Shown here one piece after another: positions 16,939-25,982 of a stretch of DNA of 64,000 nt (positions within the stretch are counted from its first letter, which is position 1; every line of letters begins with the position of its first letter). The notes under the pieces were generated by a model, which was not told the DNA's origin, did no database searches, and worked only from the letters and a program-made list of their open reading frames with translations. Position numbers and translations under genes: made by a program. Origin of the DNA: Chitinolyticbacter albus. Its GTDB lineage: Bacteria; Pseudomonadota; Gammaproteobacteria; Burkholderiales; Chitinibacteraceae. The stretch covers positions 24,831 to 88,830 of the forward strand of contig NZ_JANBVF010000007.1 of assembly GCF_024437655.1 (NCBI RefSeq), read 5' to 3'.

Positions 16939-18777
16939 TCAGCGGGCGTCGTAGGCCAGCTTCAGGAACAGGTTGCGCCCGGCCGTGTTGTAGCCGGCGG
17001 CGTACTCGTAGTCGCGATCGAACACGTTGTTCACGCGCAGGCTGGCCTGCCACGCCTTGGCAATGCGGTAGTCGACGCCCAGGTCGAACACGGCATAGCC
17101 ACCCAGCTCGCCCACTTCGTCGCGCCGGTCGTAGCGCTTGCCCGATGCGGCCATATGGGCCGACCAGCGCCAGTCGCCCAGCGTCTGGGCGATATGAGCG
17201 CCCCCGTAGGCCTTGGCACGGCGTGGCAGCAGGGTGCCATTGGCCTCGTCTTCGGCATTCTGCCAAGTGGCATTGGCTGCCAGTTCCAGGCTGCCCAGCC
17301 GGCCGCCGCCATTGAGCGTCATGCCACGGATGCGCGCGTCGGCGACATTCTGCGGTGTGTAGTTCTCATCGAGCACGATCAGGTCGCGCACCCGGTTGTA
17401 GAACGCCGTGGCGTCCGCGTTCCAGCCGCCGCCCTGCCAGCGCGCGCCGCCATCGACCGAGCGCCCCTGCTCGGGAACCAGATCCGGATTAGCCACTGGC
17501 GGATAGCCCGGCCAGCTCGGGTAATACAGGTCGACGAAGGACGGCGCATGAAAGCTGGTGCCGGCGTTGGCGAACAATTGCCAACCCTGTGTGAAACGCC
17601 AGGCATAGCCGATGCCGCCGGTGGTCTTGTCACCGAACTGGCTGTTGTCGTCGAGGCGCGCGTTGGCCTGCAGGTGGTGCGCGCCGAAGTCCTGTTGCCA
17701 GCCGATGAGTGCCGCCTTGTTGTCACGACGGGTCTCGTCGTACTCGGTATCGCTCTCGAGCTTTTCCTCGAGGTATTCCAGACCCAGCAACCACTGCCCG
17801 GCCGTACTCGTCAGCGTGTTGGTCCACTGCGCCTGGCTTTGCCTGATCTTGGAGTAGTACGGGTAGTTGCCGCTGGTTTCGTAGCGATCACGGCCCTGGC
17901 CCAGCAACAAATCGCTCTGCCAGTTTTCGGTGAAGCGGTTGTTGCTGTAGAGCGCGATATTCGACTGTTTGCGCTCGCTTTGCGGATGGTCATCGAAGGC
18001 GCCGCCATCGTAGTCGGCGATGGTTGCTATGGTCATGCCGCGCACGCCGATCTCGTTGTTTTGCGTCAGATCGTGCGCCAGGTTGAAGTTGGCGCTGCGC
18101 TGACGCCAGGCGTCCTGGTCCGCCTCGTACATGCTGCTCTCGGGCCGGGTCAGGTTGTAGCCGTGGCTGTTGCGCGCGTCGGCGCCAACACTGAAGCGGG
18201 TGTTGCCGAGTTCTCCGCCATAGCTCGCGCTGCCGCCCACGGTGTGGAAGCTGCCCACATCGACGCTGACGGTGCCAGCGGGCGTGCCGCTGCCGGATTT
18301 GGTGAAAATCTGCACCACGCCGCCGACGGCATCGGCACCGTAAAGGCCAGAAGCCGAGCCACGCACGATCTCGATGCGATCGATCAGCGCCAGCGGCACG
18401 GTATCGAATGACGACGCGCCATCGGCGCCGGGCGCCACGCGCTGGCCGTCAATCAGCACCAGCGTGTGGTTGCTGTTGGCACCGCGCAGGTACAGGCTGG
18501 CCGGCTGACCCAGGCCGCCGGAACGAGCGAACTCGACACCGCCAACGCGCGACAGCGCTTCGCCCAGCGACGTGGCACCGGATTGGGCGAGATCGTCGCT
18601 GCTAAGTACCGTGGTATCGCTCGACAGCGACGAGCGTGGCGATTCGATGCGAGTGGCGGTAACGATGACAGGGTCGAGCGTGATTTCGGCCGCGCTGTAG
18701 GCAGCGACGAGGGCCAGGGCAAGCGGCAGGCGCTTGAAAACGGAACGCGACAGCGGCCGCGGGCGTATCGGGGACAT
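16939..18777 (-). CDS. btuB: TonB-dependent vitamin B12 receptor
   Basis: A 612-residue outer-membrane receptor that imports corrinoids with TonB energy. It has a signal peptide, a TonB-box-like segment (DPVIVTATR, about residues 36-44), a plug domain with IEIVRGSASGLYGADAVGG, and a 22-strand barrel ending in an aromatic-rich strand (NLFLKLAYDAR). The ATG at 18777 is favoured over a GTG nine bases upstream because GAGGAG sits eight bases before it. The cobalamin riboswitch directly upstream fixes the substrate as a corrinoid. Confidence 0.9.
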   Translation of the reverse strand: MSPIRPRPLSRSVFKRLPLALALVAAYSAAEITLDPVIVTATRIESPRSSLSSDTTVLSSDDLAQSGATSLGEALSRVGGVEFARSGGLGQPASLYLRGANSNHTLVLIDGQRVAPGADGASSFDTVPLALIDRIEIVRGSASGLYGADAVGGVVQIFTKSGSGTPAGTVSVDVGSFHTVGGSASYGGELGNTRFSVGADARNSHGYNLTRPESSMYEADQDAWRQRSANFNLAHDLTQNNEIGVRGMTIATIADYDGGAFDDHPQSERKQSNIALYSNNRFTENWQSDLLLGQGRDRYETSGNYPYYSKIRQSQAQWTNTLTSTAGQWLLGLEYLEEKLESDTEYDETRRDNKAALIGWQQDFGAHHLQANARLDDNSQFGDKTTGGIGYAWRFTQGWQLFANAGTSFHAPSFVDLYYPSWPGYPPVANPDLVPEQGRSVDGGARWQGGGWNADATAFYNRVRDLIVLDENYTPQNVADARIRGMTLNGGGRLGSLELAANATWQNAEDEANGTLLPRRAKAYGGAHIAQTLGDWRWSAHMAASGKRYDRRDEVGELGGYAVFDLGVDYRIAKAWQASLRVNNVFDRDYEYAAGYNTAGRNLFLKLAYDAR

Positions 18778-18914
18778 CGGGATCACTCCTCATGCTCGCC
18801 CCACGCGAGCACGGATGGCTGGAACACACGCATACCCCGGTTGACCGACGCCAGGCGTCGCGGCGCACAGCCACGACGCTAGCGGCAAGCCACAGCCCGG
18901 GCCATGCGCAACGA

Positions 18915-19110
18915 CAACGTAAGGCCGGTCTCCGGGCTCATCGCTCGGAACATCCGCCTTCCCGCGCCAGGATGGGCGCAGTGGCTGGCCTTGCGGCCGC
19001 GTGGATGTCCGTCGTCGCGATTTACCGTTGCGGGGGCAGCCCAGGCCTTGCACCTGGTTCCCGTTTCACCGCGCCCTGCCCGTGGGCATGCGCGGCACCT
19101 CGACGTAGGC
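18915..19110 (-). promoter_or_regulatory. Cobalamin riboswitch upstream of btuB-cobU
   Basis: On the minus strand the leader carries the classic blocks of the adenosylcobalamin riboswitch. First comes GGTGAAACGGGAACC, then a stem and the CTGCCCCCGCAACGGTAA core, the B12 box GCCACTG (about 18975-18981), and finally a GGGAAGGCG...GAGCCCGGAGACC closing block. It lies about 140 bases before the btuB start. Binding of cobalamin is expected to repress btuB and cobU. The exact ends are estimated from the conserved blocks. Confidence 0.93.
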
Positions 19111-19251
19111 CGCGATTCTACCAGCCTGCAAGCGCCTGTGCCTGTGCGGAGGAGCCCGAAAACCCGGCGCGATCCGGATCGACGACGCTTGCATACGTCG
19201 TTCGCCTCGGGCTAGCCTGAGCCACATCGTTGTATCCAGTCCCCGACCCAG

Positions 19252-20283
19252 ATGACCTCAAGCACCACCGTCGCCGCGCGCGATCACCAACGGAAACTGA
19301 CCAAGCCGCCGGGTAGCCTCGGCCGGCTGGAAGAGGTAGCCATCTGGTTCGCCGACCGCCTGGATGATGTTCGCCCCGCGCGGCTGCGCCCCGCCATTGC
19401 CGTGTTCGCCGCCGACCACGGCGTGGCCGTCGAGGGCGTATCGGCCTTCCCGATGGCGGTGACCGGGCAGATGGTCGCCAACTTCGTCACCGGCGGTGCC
19501 GCGATCTCGGTGCTGGCGCGCGAGCATGGCGCCACGCTGCTGGCGGTCGATGTCGGCGTGGCCCACCCGGTGTCGATTCCGTCTGGCAGTTCGGCCCGCC
19601 TGATCAGCGTGCCGGTGCGCGCCGGCAGCCGCAACCTGCTCTACGAGCCGGCGATGAGCGCCGAAGAATGCGCGGCGGCGTGGCAGGCCGGTGCCCGCGT
19701 CGCCAGCGAGCTGATCGCGGCCGGGCACACGCTGCTGATCGGCGGCGAGATGGGTATCGCCAATACCACGCCGGCGGCAGCGCTGGTCTGCGCGCTCACC
19801 GACGCCGATCCGGCCGCCATCGTCGGCCGGGGCACTGGCATCGACGATGCGCGCCACGCGCACAAGCGCGTGGTGGTGGAAGCAGCGCTGCAACGCGCTG
19901 CCAGTGCGCGGACCGCGATGGACTGGCTGCGCGAAGTCGGCGGGCTGGAAATTGCCGCGCTGGCCGGTTTCTACAGCGCCGCGGCACAGGCTGGCGTGCC
20001 GGTGCTGCTCGATGGCTTTATCAGCACCGCGGCGGCACTGGTCGCGGTCCGGAACGACCCCGCCGTGCAACGCTGGCTGCTCGCCAGCCATCGCTCGGCC
20101 GAGCAGGGCCACCGCCACGCGCTGGCCGCGCTGGGGCTGCAACCGCTGCTGGAACTCGACCTGCGCCTCGGGGAAGCATCGGGTGCCGCGCTGGCACTGC
20201 CGCTGGTACAGGCCGCGCTGACGCTACACCGCGACATGGCGACGTTCGAAGAGGCTGGCGTCGCCAACGGAGCTGCCACATGA
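19252..20283 (+). CDS. cobT: Nicotinate-nucleotide-DMB phosphoribosyltransferase
   Basis: A 343-residue CobT that makes alpha-ribazole phosphate from nicotinate mononucleotide and dimethylbenzimidazole. Family features are the N-terminal KPPGSLGRLEE, FAADHGVAVEGVSAFP, GGEMGIANTT in the centre, and the near-terminal MATFEEAGV that carries the catalytic glutamate. It is first in cobT-cobC-cobS, whose start and stop codons overlap. It diverges from the riboswitch-controlled btuB-cobU, and no second riboswitch was seen on this strand. Confidence 0.93.
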   Translation: MTSSTTVAARDHQRKLTKPPGSLGRLEEVAIWFADRLDDVRPARLRPAIAVFAADHGVAVEGVSAFPMAVTGQMVANFVTGGAAISVLAREHGATLLAVDVGVAHPVSIPSGSSARLISVPVRAGSRNLLYEPAMSAEECAAAWQAGARVASELIAAGHTLLIGGEMGIANTTPAAALVCALTDADPAAIVGRGTGIDDARHAHKRVVVEAALQRAASARTAMDWLREVGGLEIAALAGFYSAAAQAGVPVLLDGFISTAAALVAVRNDPAVQRWLLASHRSAEQGHRHALAALGLQPLLELDLRLGEASGAALALPLVQAALTLHRDMATFEEAGVANGAAT

Positions 20284-20900
20284 GCCCGTTCCGCCTCACC
20301 TTGCTGCGTCACGGCGAAGCCGAGGGCAGCACCGAGCGCTTGCTGGGCCACACCGATCCGGCGTTGACCGGCGAAGGCTGGCACCAGTTACGCACCCGCT
20401 GGCGACAGATCGAACGCCACGAAGTCACCGCGCTCGCCTCCTCCGACCTAGTGCGTTGCGCAAGTTTCGCTCGCGAGCGCGCCGTGACACTCGGAATCCC
20501 GTTACGTATCGACGCCGGTTGGCGCGAATGCCACTTCGGCGCGCTCGACGGGCGCATCCGCACCGAGCTCGATATCGATGAATTGGCCGCGCTGACGGAC
20601 TACCAGCGCGAGCCGGAGCGCCATACGCTGCCCGGCGGCGAGAGCTGGCAACAACTCAAGGCGCGCGTGCTCGGCACCACCGAGCGCTGGATCGCAGGCA
20701 GCAAAGGCGGCCATCGGGTGCTGATCACGCACGGCGGCGTGATCCGTGCGTTGCTGGTGAATTGGCTGGACATGCAAAGCGCGCGTCAATCGCAATTCTG
20801 GCTCGACTATGCGGGCGCGGTCAGCCTGTGGTGGGACGATGGCCATCCACCCATCCTGCTCGGCATCGACAACACGCCGATCAACCGCGAGCTGCCATGA
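20280..20900 (+). CDS. cobC: Alpha-ribazole phosphatase
   Basis: A 206-residue histidine-phosphatase-superfamily protein with the catalytic LLRHGEAEG motif at residues 8-16, the SDLVRC block, and the second histidine in VLITHGGVIRAL. In this position (ATGA overlap with cobT upstream and ATGA overlap with cobS downstream) it is most simply CobC, removing the 5'-phosphate of alpha-ribazole phosphate or the nucleotide-loop product. Confidence 0.87.
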   Translation: MSPFRLTLLRHGEAEGSTERLLGHTDPALTGEGWHQLRTRWRQIERHEVTALASSDLVRCASFARERAVTLGIPLRIDAGWRECHFGALDGRIRTELDIDELAALTDYQREPERHTLPGGESWQQLKARVLGTTERWIAGSKGGHRVLITHGGVIRALLVNWLDMQSARQSQFWLDYAGAVSLWWDDGHPPILLGIDNTPINRELP

Positions 20901-21625
20901 GCGCGGCACGCGAATTCGTGCTCGCCGTCCAGTTCCTCACCCGCATTCCCACCCCGCAGCTCCACGACTTCAGCGAGGCACTGCTGGCGCGCTCCAGCCG
21001 CTGGTTTCCACTGGTGGGGCTGATCGTCGGCGCGCTGCTGGCGGGCCTTGCCTGGCTCGGCCTGCAGCTCGATCCTTGGCTGGCGGCGCTCGCCGTGCTG
21101 CTGGGCTGGATGGCAATCACGGGTGGCCTGCATCTGGATGGCCTTGCCGATCTCGCCGACGCGCTTGGCGCTGCCCACCGCAGCCCCGAACGACTACTGG
21201 CGGTGCTGAAGGACCCGCACCTGGGCAGTTTCGGCGTGCTGGCACTGATCGCCCAGTGCACGGCCAAGCTGGTGCTGGTCATGCTGCTGGCGCGTGCCAA
21301 CAGCTGGCCTGTGCTGCTGCTGGCTCCGGCATGGGCGCGCTGGGGCGTGTATGCCTGGCAGACCCTGCCGCCCTTGGCGCCGGGCTTGGCCGAGCGTTTT
21401 GCCTGGGCGCATCCCCGCCTGGCGCCCTGGCTATGGTGGCTGGCTCTATCCGCGCTGTCGACGTGGCTGGCGCCCTGGCTGCTGGCGGCGCCGCTGCTGG
21501 CCTGGGCGTACCGCGCCTGGCTGCGCTGGCGGCTGGGCGGCGTATCGGGCGATTGCCTGGGCGCCGGCATCGAGCTCACCGAGTCCGCGCTACTGGTCCT
21601 GGCAGTGACTACGCTGGCGGTATAA
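20897..21625 (+). CDS. cobS: Adenosylcobinamide-GDP ribazoletransferase
   Basis: A 242-residue integral membrane enzyme joining AdoCbi-GDP and alpha-ribazole to form the complete coenzyme. It shows LAVQFLTRIPTP near the N-terminus, the diagnostic GGLHLDGLADLADA motif (about residues 75-88), and several membrane helices. It completes the cobU/T/C/S set for nucleotide-loop assembly. No corrin-ring genes occur nearby, so cobinamide salvage is the likely role. Confidence 0.92.
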   Translation: MSAAREFVLAVQFLTRIPTPQLHDFSEALLARSSRWFPLVGLIVGALLAGLAWLGLQLDPWLAALAVLLGWMAITGGLHLDGLADLADALGAAHRSPERLLAVLKDPHLGSFGVLALIAQCTAKLVLVMLLARANSWPVLLLAPAWARWGVYAWQTLPPLAPGLAERFAWAHPRLAPWLWWLALSALSTWLAPWLLAAPLLAWAYRAWLRWRLGGVSGDCLGAGIELTESALLVLAVTTLAV

Positions 21626-21653
21626 TCGTGCCGTCATCTACCGGAAACACACC

Positions 21654-21914
21654 ATGAAGATCGTTCGCGCCATCGAAGTCTGGGAAAAGGGAATGGACGG
21701 CGCCTTTCTCGCCCACTTAGCCCTTGCCGAAACGATCTCACCGGTGTTCCTGCTCTCGCTGTTCGAACAGGAGCAGGACAAGCCGGACCCGGACATGAAG
21801 CTGTCCTACATGCTCGACGCCGAACGCGTCGCCAAGCTGCAACCCTACGTGGCCGAGCAGCTGGATCCGGCGCAGTACGACTACATCCTCACCGCCTACG
21901 GCGTACCCGACTGA
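21654..21914 (+). CDS. Small hypothetical protein, 86 residues
   Basis: An acidic soluble protein (MKIVRAIEVWEKGMDGAFL...) with two probable helices and no known motif. The codon use and regular composition look genuine. It starts 28 bases after cobS on the same strand and is followed by a hairpin, so it may be the last gene of the cob unit, although nothing in its sequence points to B12. Confidence 0.6.
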   Translation: MKIVRAIEVWEKGMDGAFLAHLALAETISPVFLLSLFEQEQDKPDPDMKLSYMLDAERVAKLQPYVAEQLDPAQYDYILTAYGVPD

Positions 21915-21924
21915 CATCCGCCGC

Positions 21925-21962
21925 GCAGCAGGCCCGCCCGGCGACCGGGCAGGCCCTGCTGC
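21925..21962. terminator. Convergent hairpin terminator
   Basis: A GC-rich stem of about 17 bp (GCAGCAGG... with ...CCTGCTGC) with small mismatches and a 3-base loop. It lies between the small hypothetical gene and the convergent metY stop. Confidence 0.6.
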
Positions 21963-21967
21963 ATCGC

Positions 21968-23242
21968 TCAAGCCGCTGCGGCGAGTGCTTGCTCCAGATC
22001 GGCGAGGATGTCTTCGATGTGCTCGATGCCGATCGACAGCCGCACCGTCTCCTCGGTCACCCCCGCCTTCTTCAGTTCATCAGGCGAGAGCTGGCGGTGC
22101 GTGGTGCTGGCCGGGTGGCAAGCGAGACTCTTGGCGTCGCCGATGTTCACCAGCCGCGTCACCAGCTGCAATGCATCCTGAAAGCGCGCCCCGGCCTCGC
22201 GGCCGCCCTTCACACCGAAGGTCAACAGCCCCGAGGCCTTGCCGCCGAAATACTTGTCGATCAGCGGCCGCGATTCGTGCCCTGGCAGGCCGGCGTAGTT
22301 CACCCATTCCACCGCGCGGTGGCCTTGCAGGAACTCGGCCACCTTGAGCGCGTTCTCGCTGTGCCGCTCCATGCGCAGTGCCAGAGTTTCCAGCCCCTGC
22401 AGGATCAAAAAGGCGTTGAACGGCGACAGCGCGGCGCCGGTATTGCGCAGCGGCACCACGCGCGCGCGGCCGATATAGGCGGCGGGGCCGAGCGCATCGG
22501 TGTAGACCACGCCGTGGTAGCTCACGTCCGGCTCGTTCAGCCGGCGAAAACGCGCCTTGTGCTCGGCCCACGGAAACTTGCCCGAATCGACGATGATGCC
22601 AGCCACGCTGTTGCCGTGGCCGCCGATGTACTTGGTCAGCGAATGCACGACGATGTCGGCGCCGTGCTCGATCGGCCGGGTCAGGTACGGGGACGGCACG
22701 GTGTTGTCGACGATCAGCGGCAGGCCATTGCGGTGCGCGACCTCGGCAAAAGCGCCGAAATCAACCACGTTGCCGAGCGGGTTGCCGATCGATTCGACAA
22801 ACACCGCCTTGGTGCGCGCATCGACCAGCGCCGAGATCGCATCAGGATCGCGATAATCGACGAAACGCACCTCGATGCCGTACTGCGGCAGCGTGTGCGC
22901 GAACAGGTTGTAGGTGCCGCCATACAGCGTGGACGTGGCGATGATGTTGTCGCCCGCCTCGGCGATGGTCTGGATCGCGTAGGTGATCGCCGCCTGGCCC
23001 GAGGCCAGCGCCAAGCCGGCGATGCCACCTTCCAGCGCGGCAACGCGCTTTTCCAGCACGTCGTTGGTCGGGTTCATGATGCGGCTGTAGATGTTGCCCG
23101 CCACCTTGAGGTCGAACAGGTCCGCGCCGTGCTGGGTGTCGTCGAAGGCGTAGCTCACCGTCTGGTAGATCGGCACCGCCACCGCGCGGGTGGTCGGATC
23201 GGGGCTGTAGCCGGCGTGGATGGCCTGGGTGTCGAACTTCAT
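21968..23242 (-). CDS. metY: O-acetylhomoserine sulfhydrylase
   Basis: A 424-residue PLP enzyme of the Cys/Met metabolism family, most like O-acetylhomoserine aminocarboxypropyltransferase (MetY), which makes homocysteine from O-acetylhomoserine and sulfide. It shows the N-terminal TQAIHAGYSPDP, VPIYQTVSYAF, the PLP lysine region VVHSLTKYIGGHG (about 205-215), and the C-terminal HPASTTHRQLS. The start MKFDTQ follows a CAGGAG ribosome site. The gene stands alone between two hairpins. Confidence 0.92.
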   Translation of the reverse strand: MKFDTQAIHAGYSPDPTTRAVAVPIYQTVSYAFDDTQHGADLFDLKVAGNIYSRIMNPTNDVLEKRVAALEGGIAGLALASGQAAITYAIQTIAEAGDNIIATSTLYGGTYNLFAHTLPQYGIEVRFVDYRDPDAISALVDARTKAVFVESIGNPLGNVVDFGAFAEVAHRNGLPLIVDNTVPSPYLTRPIEHGADIVVHSLTKYIGGHGNSVAGIIVDSGKFPWAEHKARFRRLNEPDVSYHGVVYTDALGPAAYIGRARVVPLRNTGAALSPFNAFLILQGLETLALRMERHSENALKVAEFLQGHRAVEWVNYAGLPGHESRPLIDKYFGGKASGLLTFGVKGGREAGARFQDALQLVTRLVNIGDAKSLACHPASTTHRQLSPDELKKAGVTEETVRLSIGIEHIEDILADLEQALAAAA

Positions 23243-23323
23243 CGTGCACTCCTGCAATGGGTGGGAACTGAGGGCAATCTAGCAGCCGACTTCTAGCGCA
23301 GAAAGAAACTTGCGCTTGCTTGC

Positions 23324-23342
23324 TTATCGCCATTGGCGATAA
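23324..23342 (-). terminator. Hairpin after ubiT
   Basis: A perfect 8-bp stem TTATCGCC/GGCGATAA with a 3-base loop, five bases after the ubiT stop. No T-run follows on the minus strand, so it may end or stabilise the ubiV-ubiT mRNA. Confidence 0.5.
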
Positions 23343-23346
23343 AGGA

Positions 23347-23748
23347 TCACGATATCACCGGATGCAGCTTGTGCCAGTCGGTGGCGTCAAGCAGGTTCTT
23401 CAATTGCAGCCCCAGTTCCACGTCGCCCTCGATGCGCAGCCGCCGCTGAAAGAACAGCGTGTCCGGATCCTCGCTGCGCCGCGCCAGATGCAGGTAGTCG
23501 GCCAAGCTGGCAATGAAACGGCAGTCCGCCGCGTCGCGGCTCGCCACGAAGCGCTCGCCATCGAAGGTCAGCGTCACGCCACGATCCGGGCCCGCGACCT
23601 CGAAACGCAAGCGACGCCCGATCAGCCAGTCGAACGGCTCTTCCGGCCAGAGCCGGCGTCGCGCCAGGTTGAGCGCGGCCGCGGCCGCATGGCTGGGTGG
23701 CGCCTCCGGCAGCAGCGCAGCCAGCCGCATCCATGGCTGCCGCGTCAT
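23347..23748 (-). CDS. ubiT: UbiT, SCP2-domain ubiquinone accessory factor
   Basis: A 133-residue protein with an SCP2 lipid-binding domain (RLRFEVAGPDRGVTLTF..., EGDVELGLQLKNLLD). In E. coli UbiT (YhbT) is the lipid-binding partner that allows ubiquinone synthesis without oxygen, together with the hydroxylase factors UbiU and UbiV. The start overlaps the ubiV stop (ATGA), showing coupled translation. Confidence 0.88.
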   Translation of the reverse strand: MTRQPWMRLAALLPEAPPSHAAAAALNLARRRLWPEEPFDWLIGRRLRFEVAGPDRGVTLTFDGERFVASRDAADCRFIASLADYLHLARRSEDPDTLFFQRRLRIEGDVELGLQLKNLLDATDWHKLHPVIS

Positions 23749-24632
23749 GCTGCCTGCCCCTGTGGATCGGCGATGCCGGCGGTGCCGCGCCAGTAGCCAT
23801 CGACCAGCCCTTCCGGATTCCAGTGCGGCCAGTCGGGCTCGACCGTCTCGCCACGCAAGCGCGCGGCGTAGGCGGCGACGATCTCGGCGGTGTGGTGCGC
23901 CTGCGGGCTGATCCGCACATGGCTGACACCCAGGCCAGCGAGCCCTTCCAGGTGCGTCCACAGTGCGTGGCAGGCGGCGGACTGGGTCTGGATACCGTTG
24001 ATGCGCAGGAAGGGGGTTTCATCTTGCGTGCCCAGCACCAGCCCGTCCGGGTGCTGCAGGCAGACGAATTCGCAGCCATCCTTGTTCAGGCTGTGATGGC
24101 GGGCGGTAAAACAGCGCGCAGAGTACGCCAACGGCAGGCGGCCGTGACCGAACACTTCCGTCTCTATGGGCAGCGTGGCCTCGGCCAGCACCGCGGCAAT
24201 GGCATCGCGCCCCAGTTCCAGCGGCGGCAACCAGCGTATGGCGCCCGCGCGTACCATCCAGTCCAGCGTGGCGCCGTTGTAGATATTGAGCTGGGCCCCG
24301 GCAACGAAGGCAACGCCTGCCTCACGCGCCAGTTGCACCGCACCCAGATCGCCCGCCTCGGTGATGCAGCCGCTATCGACCAACCTGCGCGCCAGGGCCA
24401 TATCGCCGGCCGATTCGATCAACGCCTGGCTCGCCAGCACCGGCGTCTTGCCGGCTTCTGCCAGCATGGCGGCCAGCGCCAGCCAGTCGGCGATGCGCAA
24501 CTCGTGCCGTCGCCCGCAGACCGCTTCGCCCAGATAGACCTCGTCGATCGGCCATTCGGCCACCGCCTCATAGAAGGCCAGCGTCGTCGCGCGAGGCCAG
24601 TAATACAACAAGGGACCGAGCGTCAGCTTCAT
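23745..24632 (-). CDS. ubiV: UbiV, O2-independent ubiquinone hydroxylation factor
   Basis: A 295-residue U32-peptidase-like protein (YhbV). UbiV forms a heterodimer with UbiU, and each carries a [4Fe-4S] cluster. The four cluster-type cysteines are seen in GEAVCGRR (about 39) and in SARCFTARH, KDGCEFVC (about 172-191). It is coupled to ubiT but separated from ubiU by an HD-GYP gene on the other strand, unlike the compact ubiUV arrangement in enterics. A 17-bp palindrome lies 19 bases upstream of the start. Confidence 0.9.
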   Translation of the reverse strand: MKLTLGPLLYYWPRATTLAFYEAVAEWPIDEVYLGEAVCGRRHELRIADWLALAAMLAEAGKTPVLASQALIESAGDMALARRLVDSGCITEAGDLGAVQLAREAGVAFVAGAQLNIYNGATLDWMVRAGAIRWLPPLELGRDAIAAVLAEATLPIETEVFGHGRLPLAYSARCFTARHHSLNKDGCEFVCLQHPDGLVLGTQDETPFLRINGIQTQSAACHALWTHLEGLAGLGVSHVRISPQAHHTAEIVAAYAARLRGETVEPDWPHWNPEGLVDGYWRGTAGIADPQGQAA

Positions 24633-24650
24633 ACTTTCATTTATCCTGGT

Positions 24651-24667
24651 TTGTTGTAAAACAACAA
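24651..24667. promoter_or_regulatory. Palindrome upstream of ubiV (weak FNR-like)
   Basis: A perfect inverted repeat TTGTTGT-AAA-ACAACAA. Within it, TTGTTGTAAAACAA fits the TTGAT-N4-ATCAA FNR/ANR consensus at about eight of ten positions. Its closeness to the ubiV start (19 bases) is unusual for an activator site, so repression or another regulator is possible. Confidence 0.4.
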
Positions 24668-24804
24668 TTTATTCAACGAATTATGTTGCACTATGATCTT
24701 GTTTCGTCTTCGGATTTGGACATCTCCACCAACAGGCCTAGTATGTAAGAAAATGCTGTTGTAACGCGCTCACTAGGTATGCAGAGTAAGCACAGGAGGC
24801 GCTT

Positions 24805-25971
24805 ATGGATTACTCCCGAATACGGCCAGCCGATGTCCAAGTAGGGCAGGCATTGCCGTGGGATGTATTCGACAGCCGGGGTCTGTTGCTGCTGTCGCGC
24901 GGCCAGGTGGTCTCCGGCGACACGCAGTTGGAACGGCTGCTGGAAATTGGTGTATTCGCGGAAAGCGCCGCGCTGGAACGCACGCGCGGCACGCAGAACA
25001 AATCCAAGATGACGATAGGCTCGGCACGGCCGCCTTCCGTGCTGAACATGTTCGACGGCGTGCGGCGCAAGCTGGATCAGCTGGTGGTCAACCTTGCCAC
25101 CCATGTCGAGCAGCAAACGCTGGGAGGCGCGATCGCGGAACTCGCAGCGGTGATCGAGAACGGCAGCCGCTACGACCCCGATGTCTCGATTGCGGTGGTG
25201 CTGCTGCGCCAGGAAGGCCGCTACGCCACCCGGCACATGGTCAATGTCGCCATCGTCGTGCGACTGGTCGCCGTATCGATGGGACTGGCGCCCGAACAGG
25301 TGCGCTCCGTCGTCTGCGCCGCGCTGACAATGAACCTGACCATGGTCGCGCTGCAGGAATTGCTGCAGCAGCAGACCGAGCCGCTGTCGCCGCAACAGCG
25401 CGAAGTGCTGGAACGCCACCCGGAAGACGCCGTTGCGCTGCTGCAGCGCGCCGGTGTCACCGACGAAGTCTGGCTGCACGCCGTGCTGCAGCATCACGAA
25501 CATTTGGACGGCAGCGGGTATCCGGCAAAGCTGATCGGCGACGCCATCAATCCTGGGGCGCAACTGCTGGCGCTGGCCGACCTGTTCTGCGCCCGCGTCA
25601 CGCCACGCGCCTACCGCCCGGCGGTGTCGTCCAACGTGGCCCTGCGCGGCATCCTGCTCGAACGCGGCAAGGGCATCGATCCGGTGCTGTCCGGCCACTT
25701 CATCAAGACGCTGGGCGTTTATCCGCCGGGCTTGATGGTGCGACTGATCAATGGCGAAGTCGGCGTTGTCGCCAAGCAAGGCAGCAAGGCCAACTGCCCC
25801 ATCGTCGCCAGCCTGATCGGCCCACGCGGTGCGCCGATGACGCTGGTACTGCGGCGTGATACGGCGCTTGAACTCTACGCCATCCGCGAGACAGTCGATC
25901 CCAAGGAATTCTCGGCCTTTGTGCGGCTCGAGGCGGTGTGGGGCGATACCGCACGACTGACCGAGGCCTGA
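24805..25971 (+). CDS. HD-GYP-like protein lacking the HD pair
   Basis: A 388-residue protein of the HD-GYP family (cyclic di-GMP phosphodiesterases). The N-terminal about 100 residues form the DUF3391-type region. The GYP motif is kept (HHEHLDGSGYP, about residues 229-239), but the segment where the metal-binding HD pair should stand reads CAALTMNLTMVAL (about 170-182), without His-Asp. Catalysis by the usual di- or tri-iron site is therefore doubtful. It lies on the opposite strand between ubiV and ubiU. Confidence 0.8.
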   Translation: MDYSRIRPADVQVGQALPWDVFDSRGLLLLSRGQVVSGDTQLERLLEIGVFAESAALERTRGTQNKSKMTIGSARPPSVLNMFDGVRRKLDQLVVNLATHVEQQTLGGAIAELAAVIENGSRYDPDVSIAVVLLRQEGRYATRHMVNVAIVVRLVAVSMGLAPEQVRSVVCAALTMNLTMVALQELLQQQTEPLSPQQREVLERHPEDAVALLQRAGVTDEVWLHAVLQHHEHLDGSGYPAKLIGDAINPGAQLLALADLFCARVTPRAYRPAVSSNVALRGILLERGKGIDPVLSGHFIKTLGVYPPGLMVRLINGEVGVVAKQGSKANCPIVASLIGPRGAPMTLVLRRDTALELYAIRETVDPKEFSAFVRLEAVWGDTARLTEA

Positions 25972-25982
25972 GGCGCGCATCA

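Noticed and set aside
16711..18411. Plus-strand open frame opposite cobU and btuB
   Set aside because: Antisense to clearly conserved motifs of both genes; no ribosome site or family.
19252..21625. Second cobalamin riboswitch in front of cobT
   Set aside because: The conserved blocks are all on the minus strand and point to btuB; none were found in the cobT orientation.
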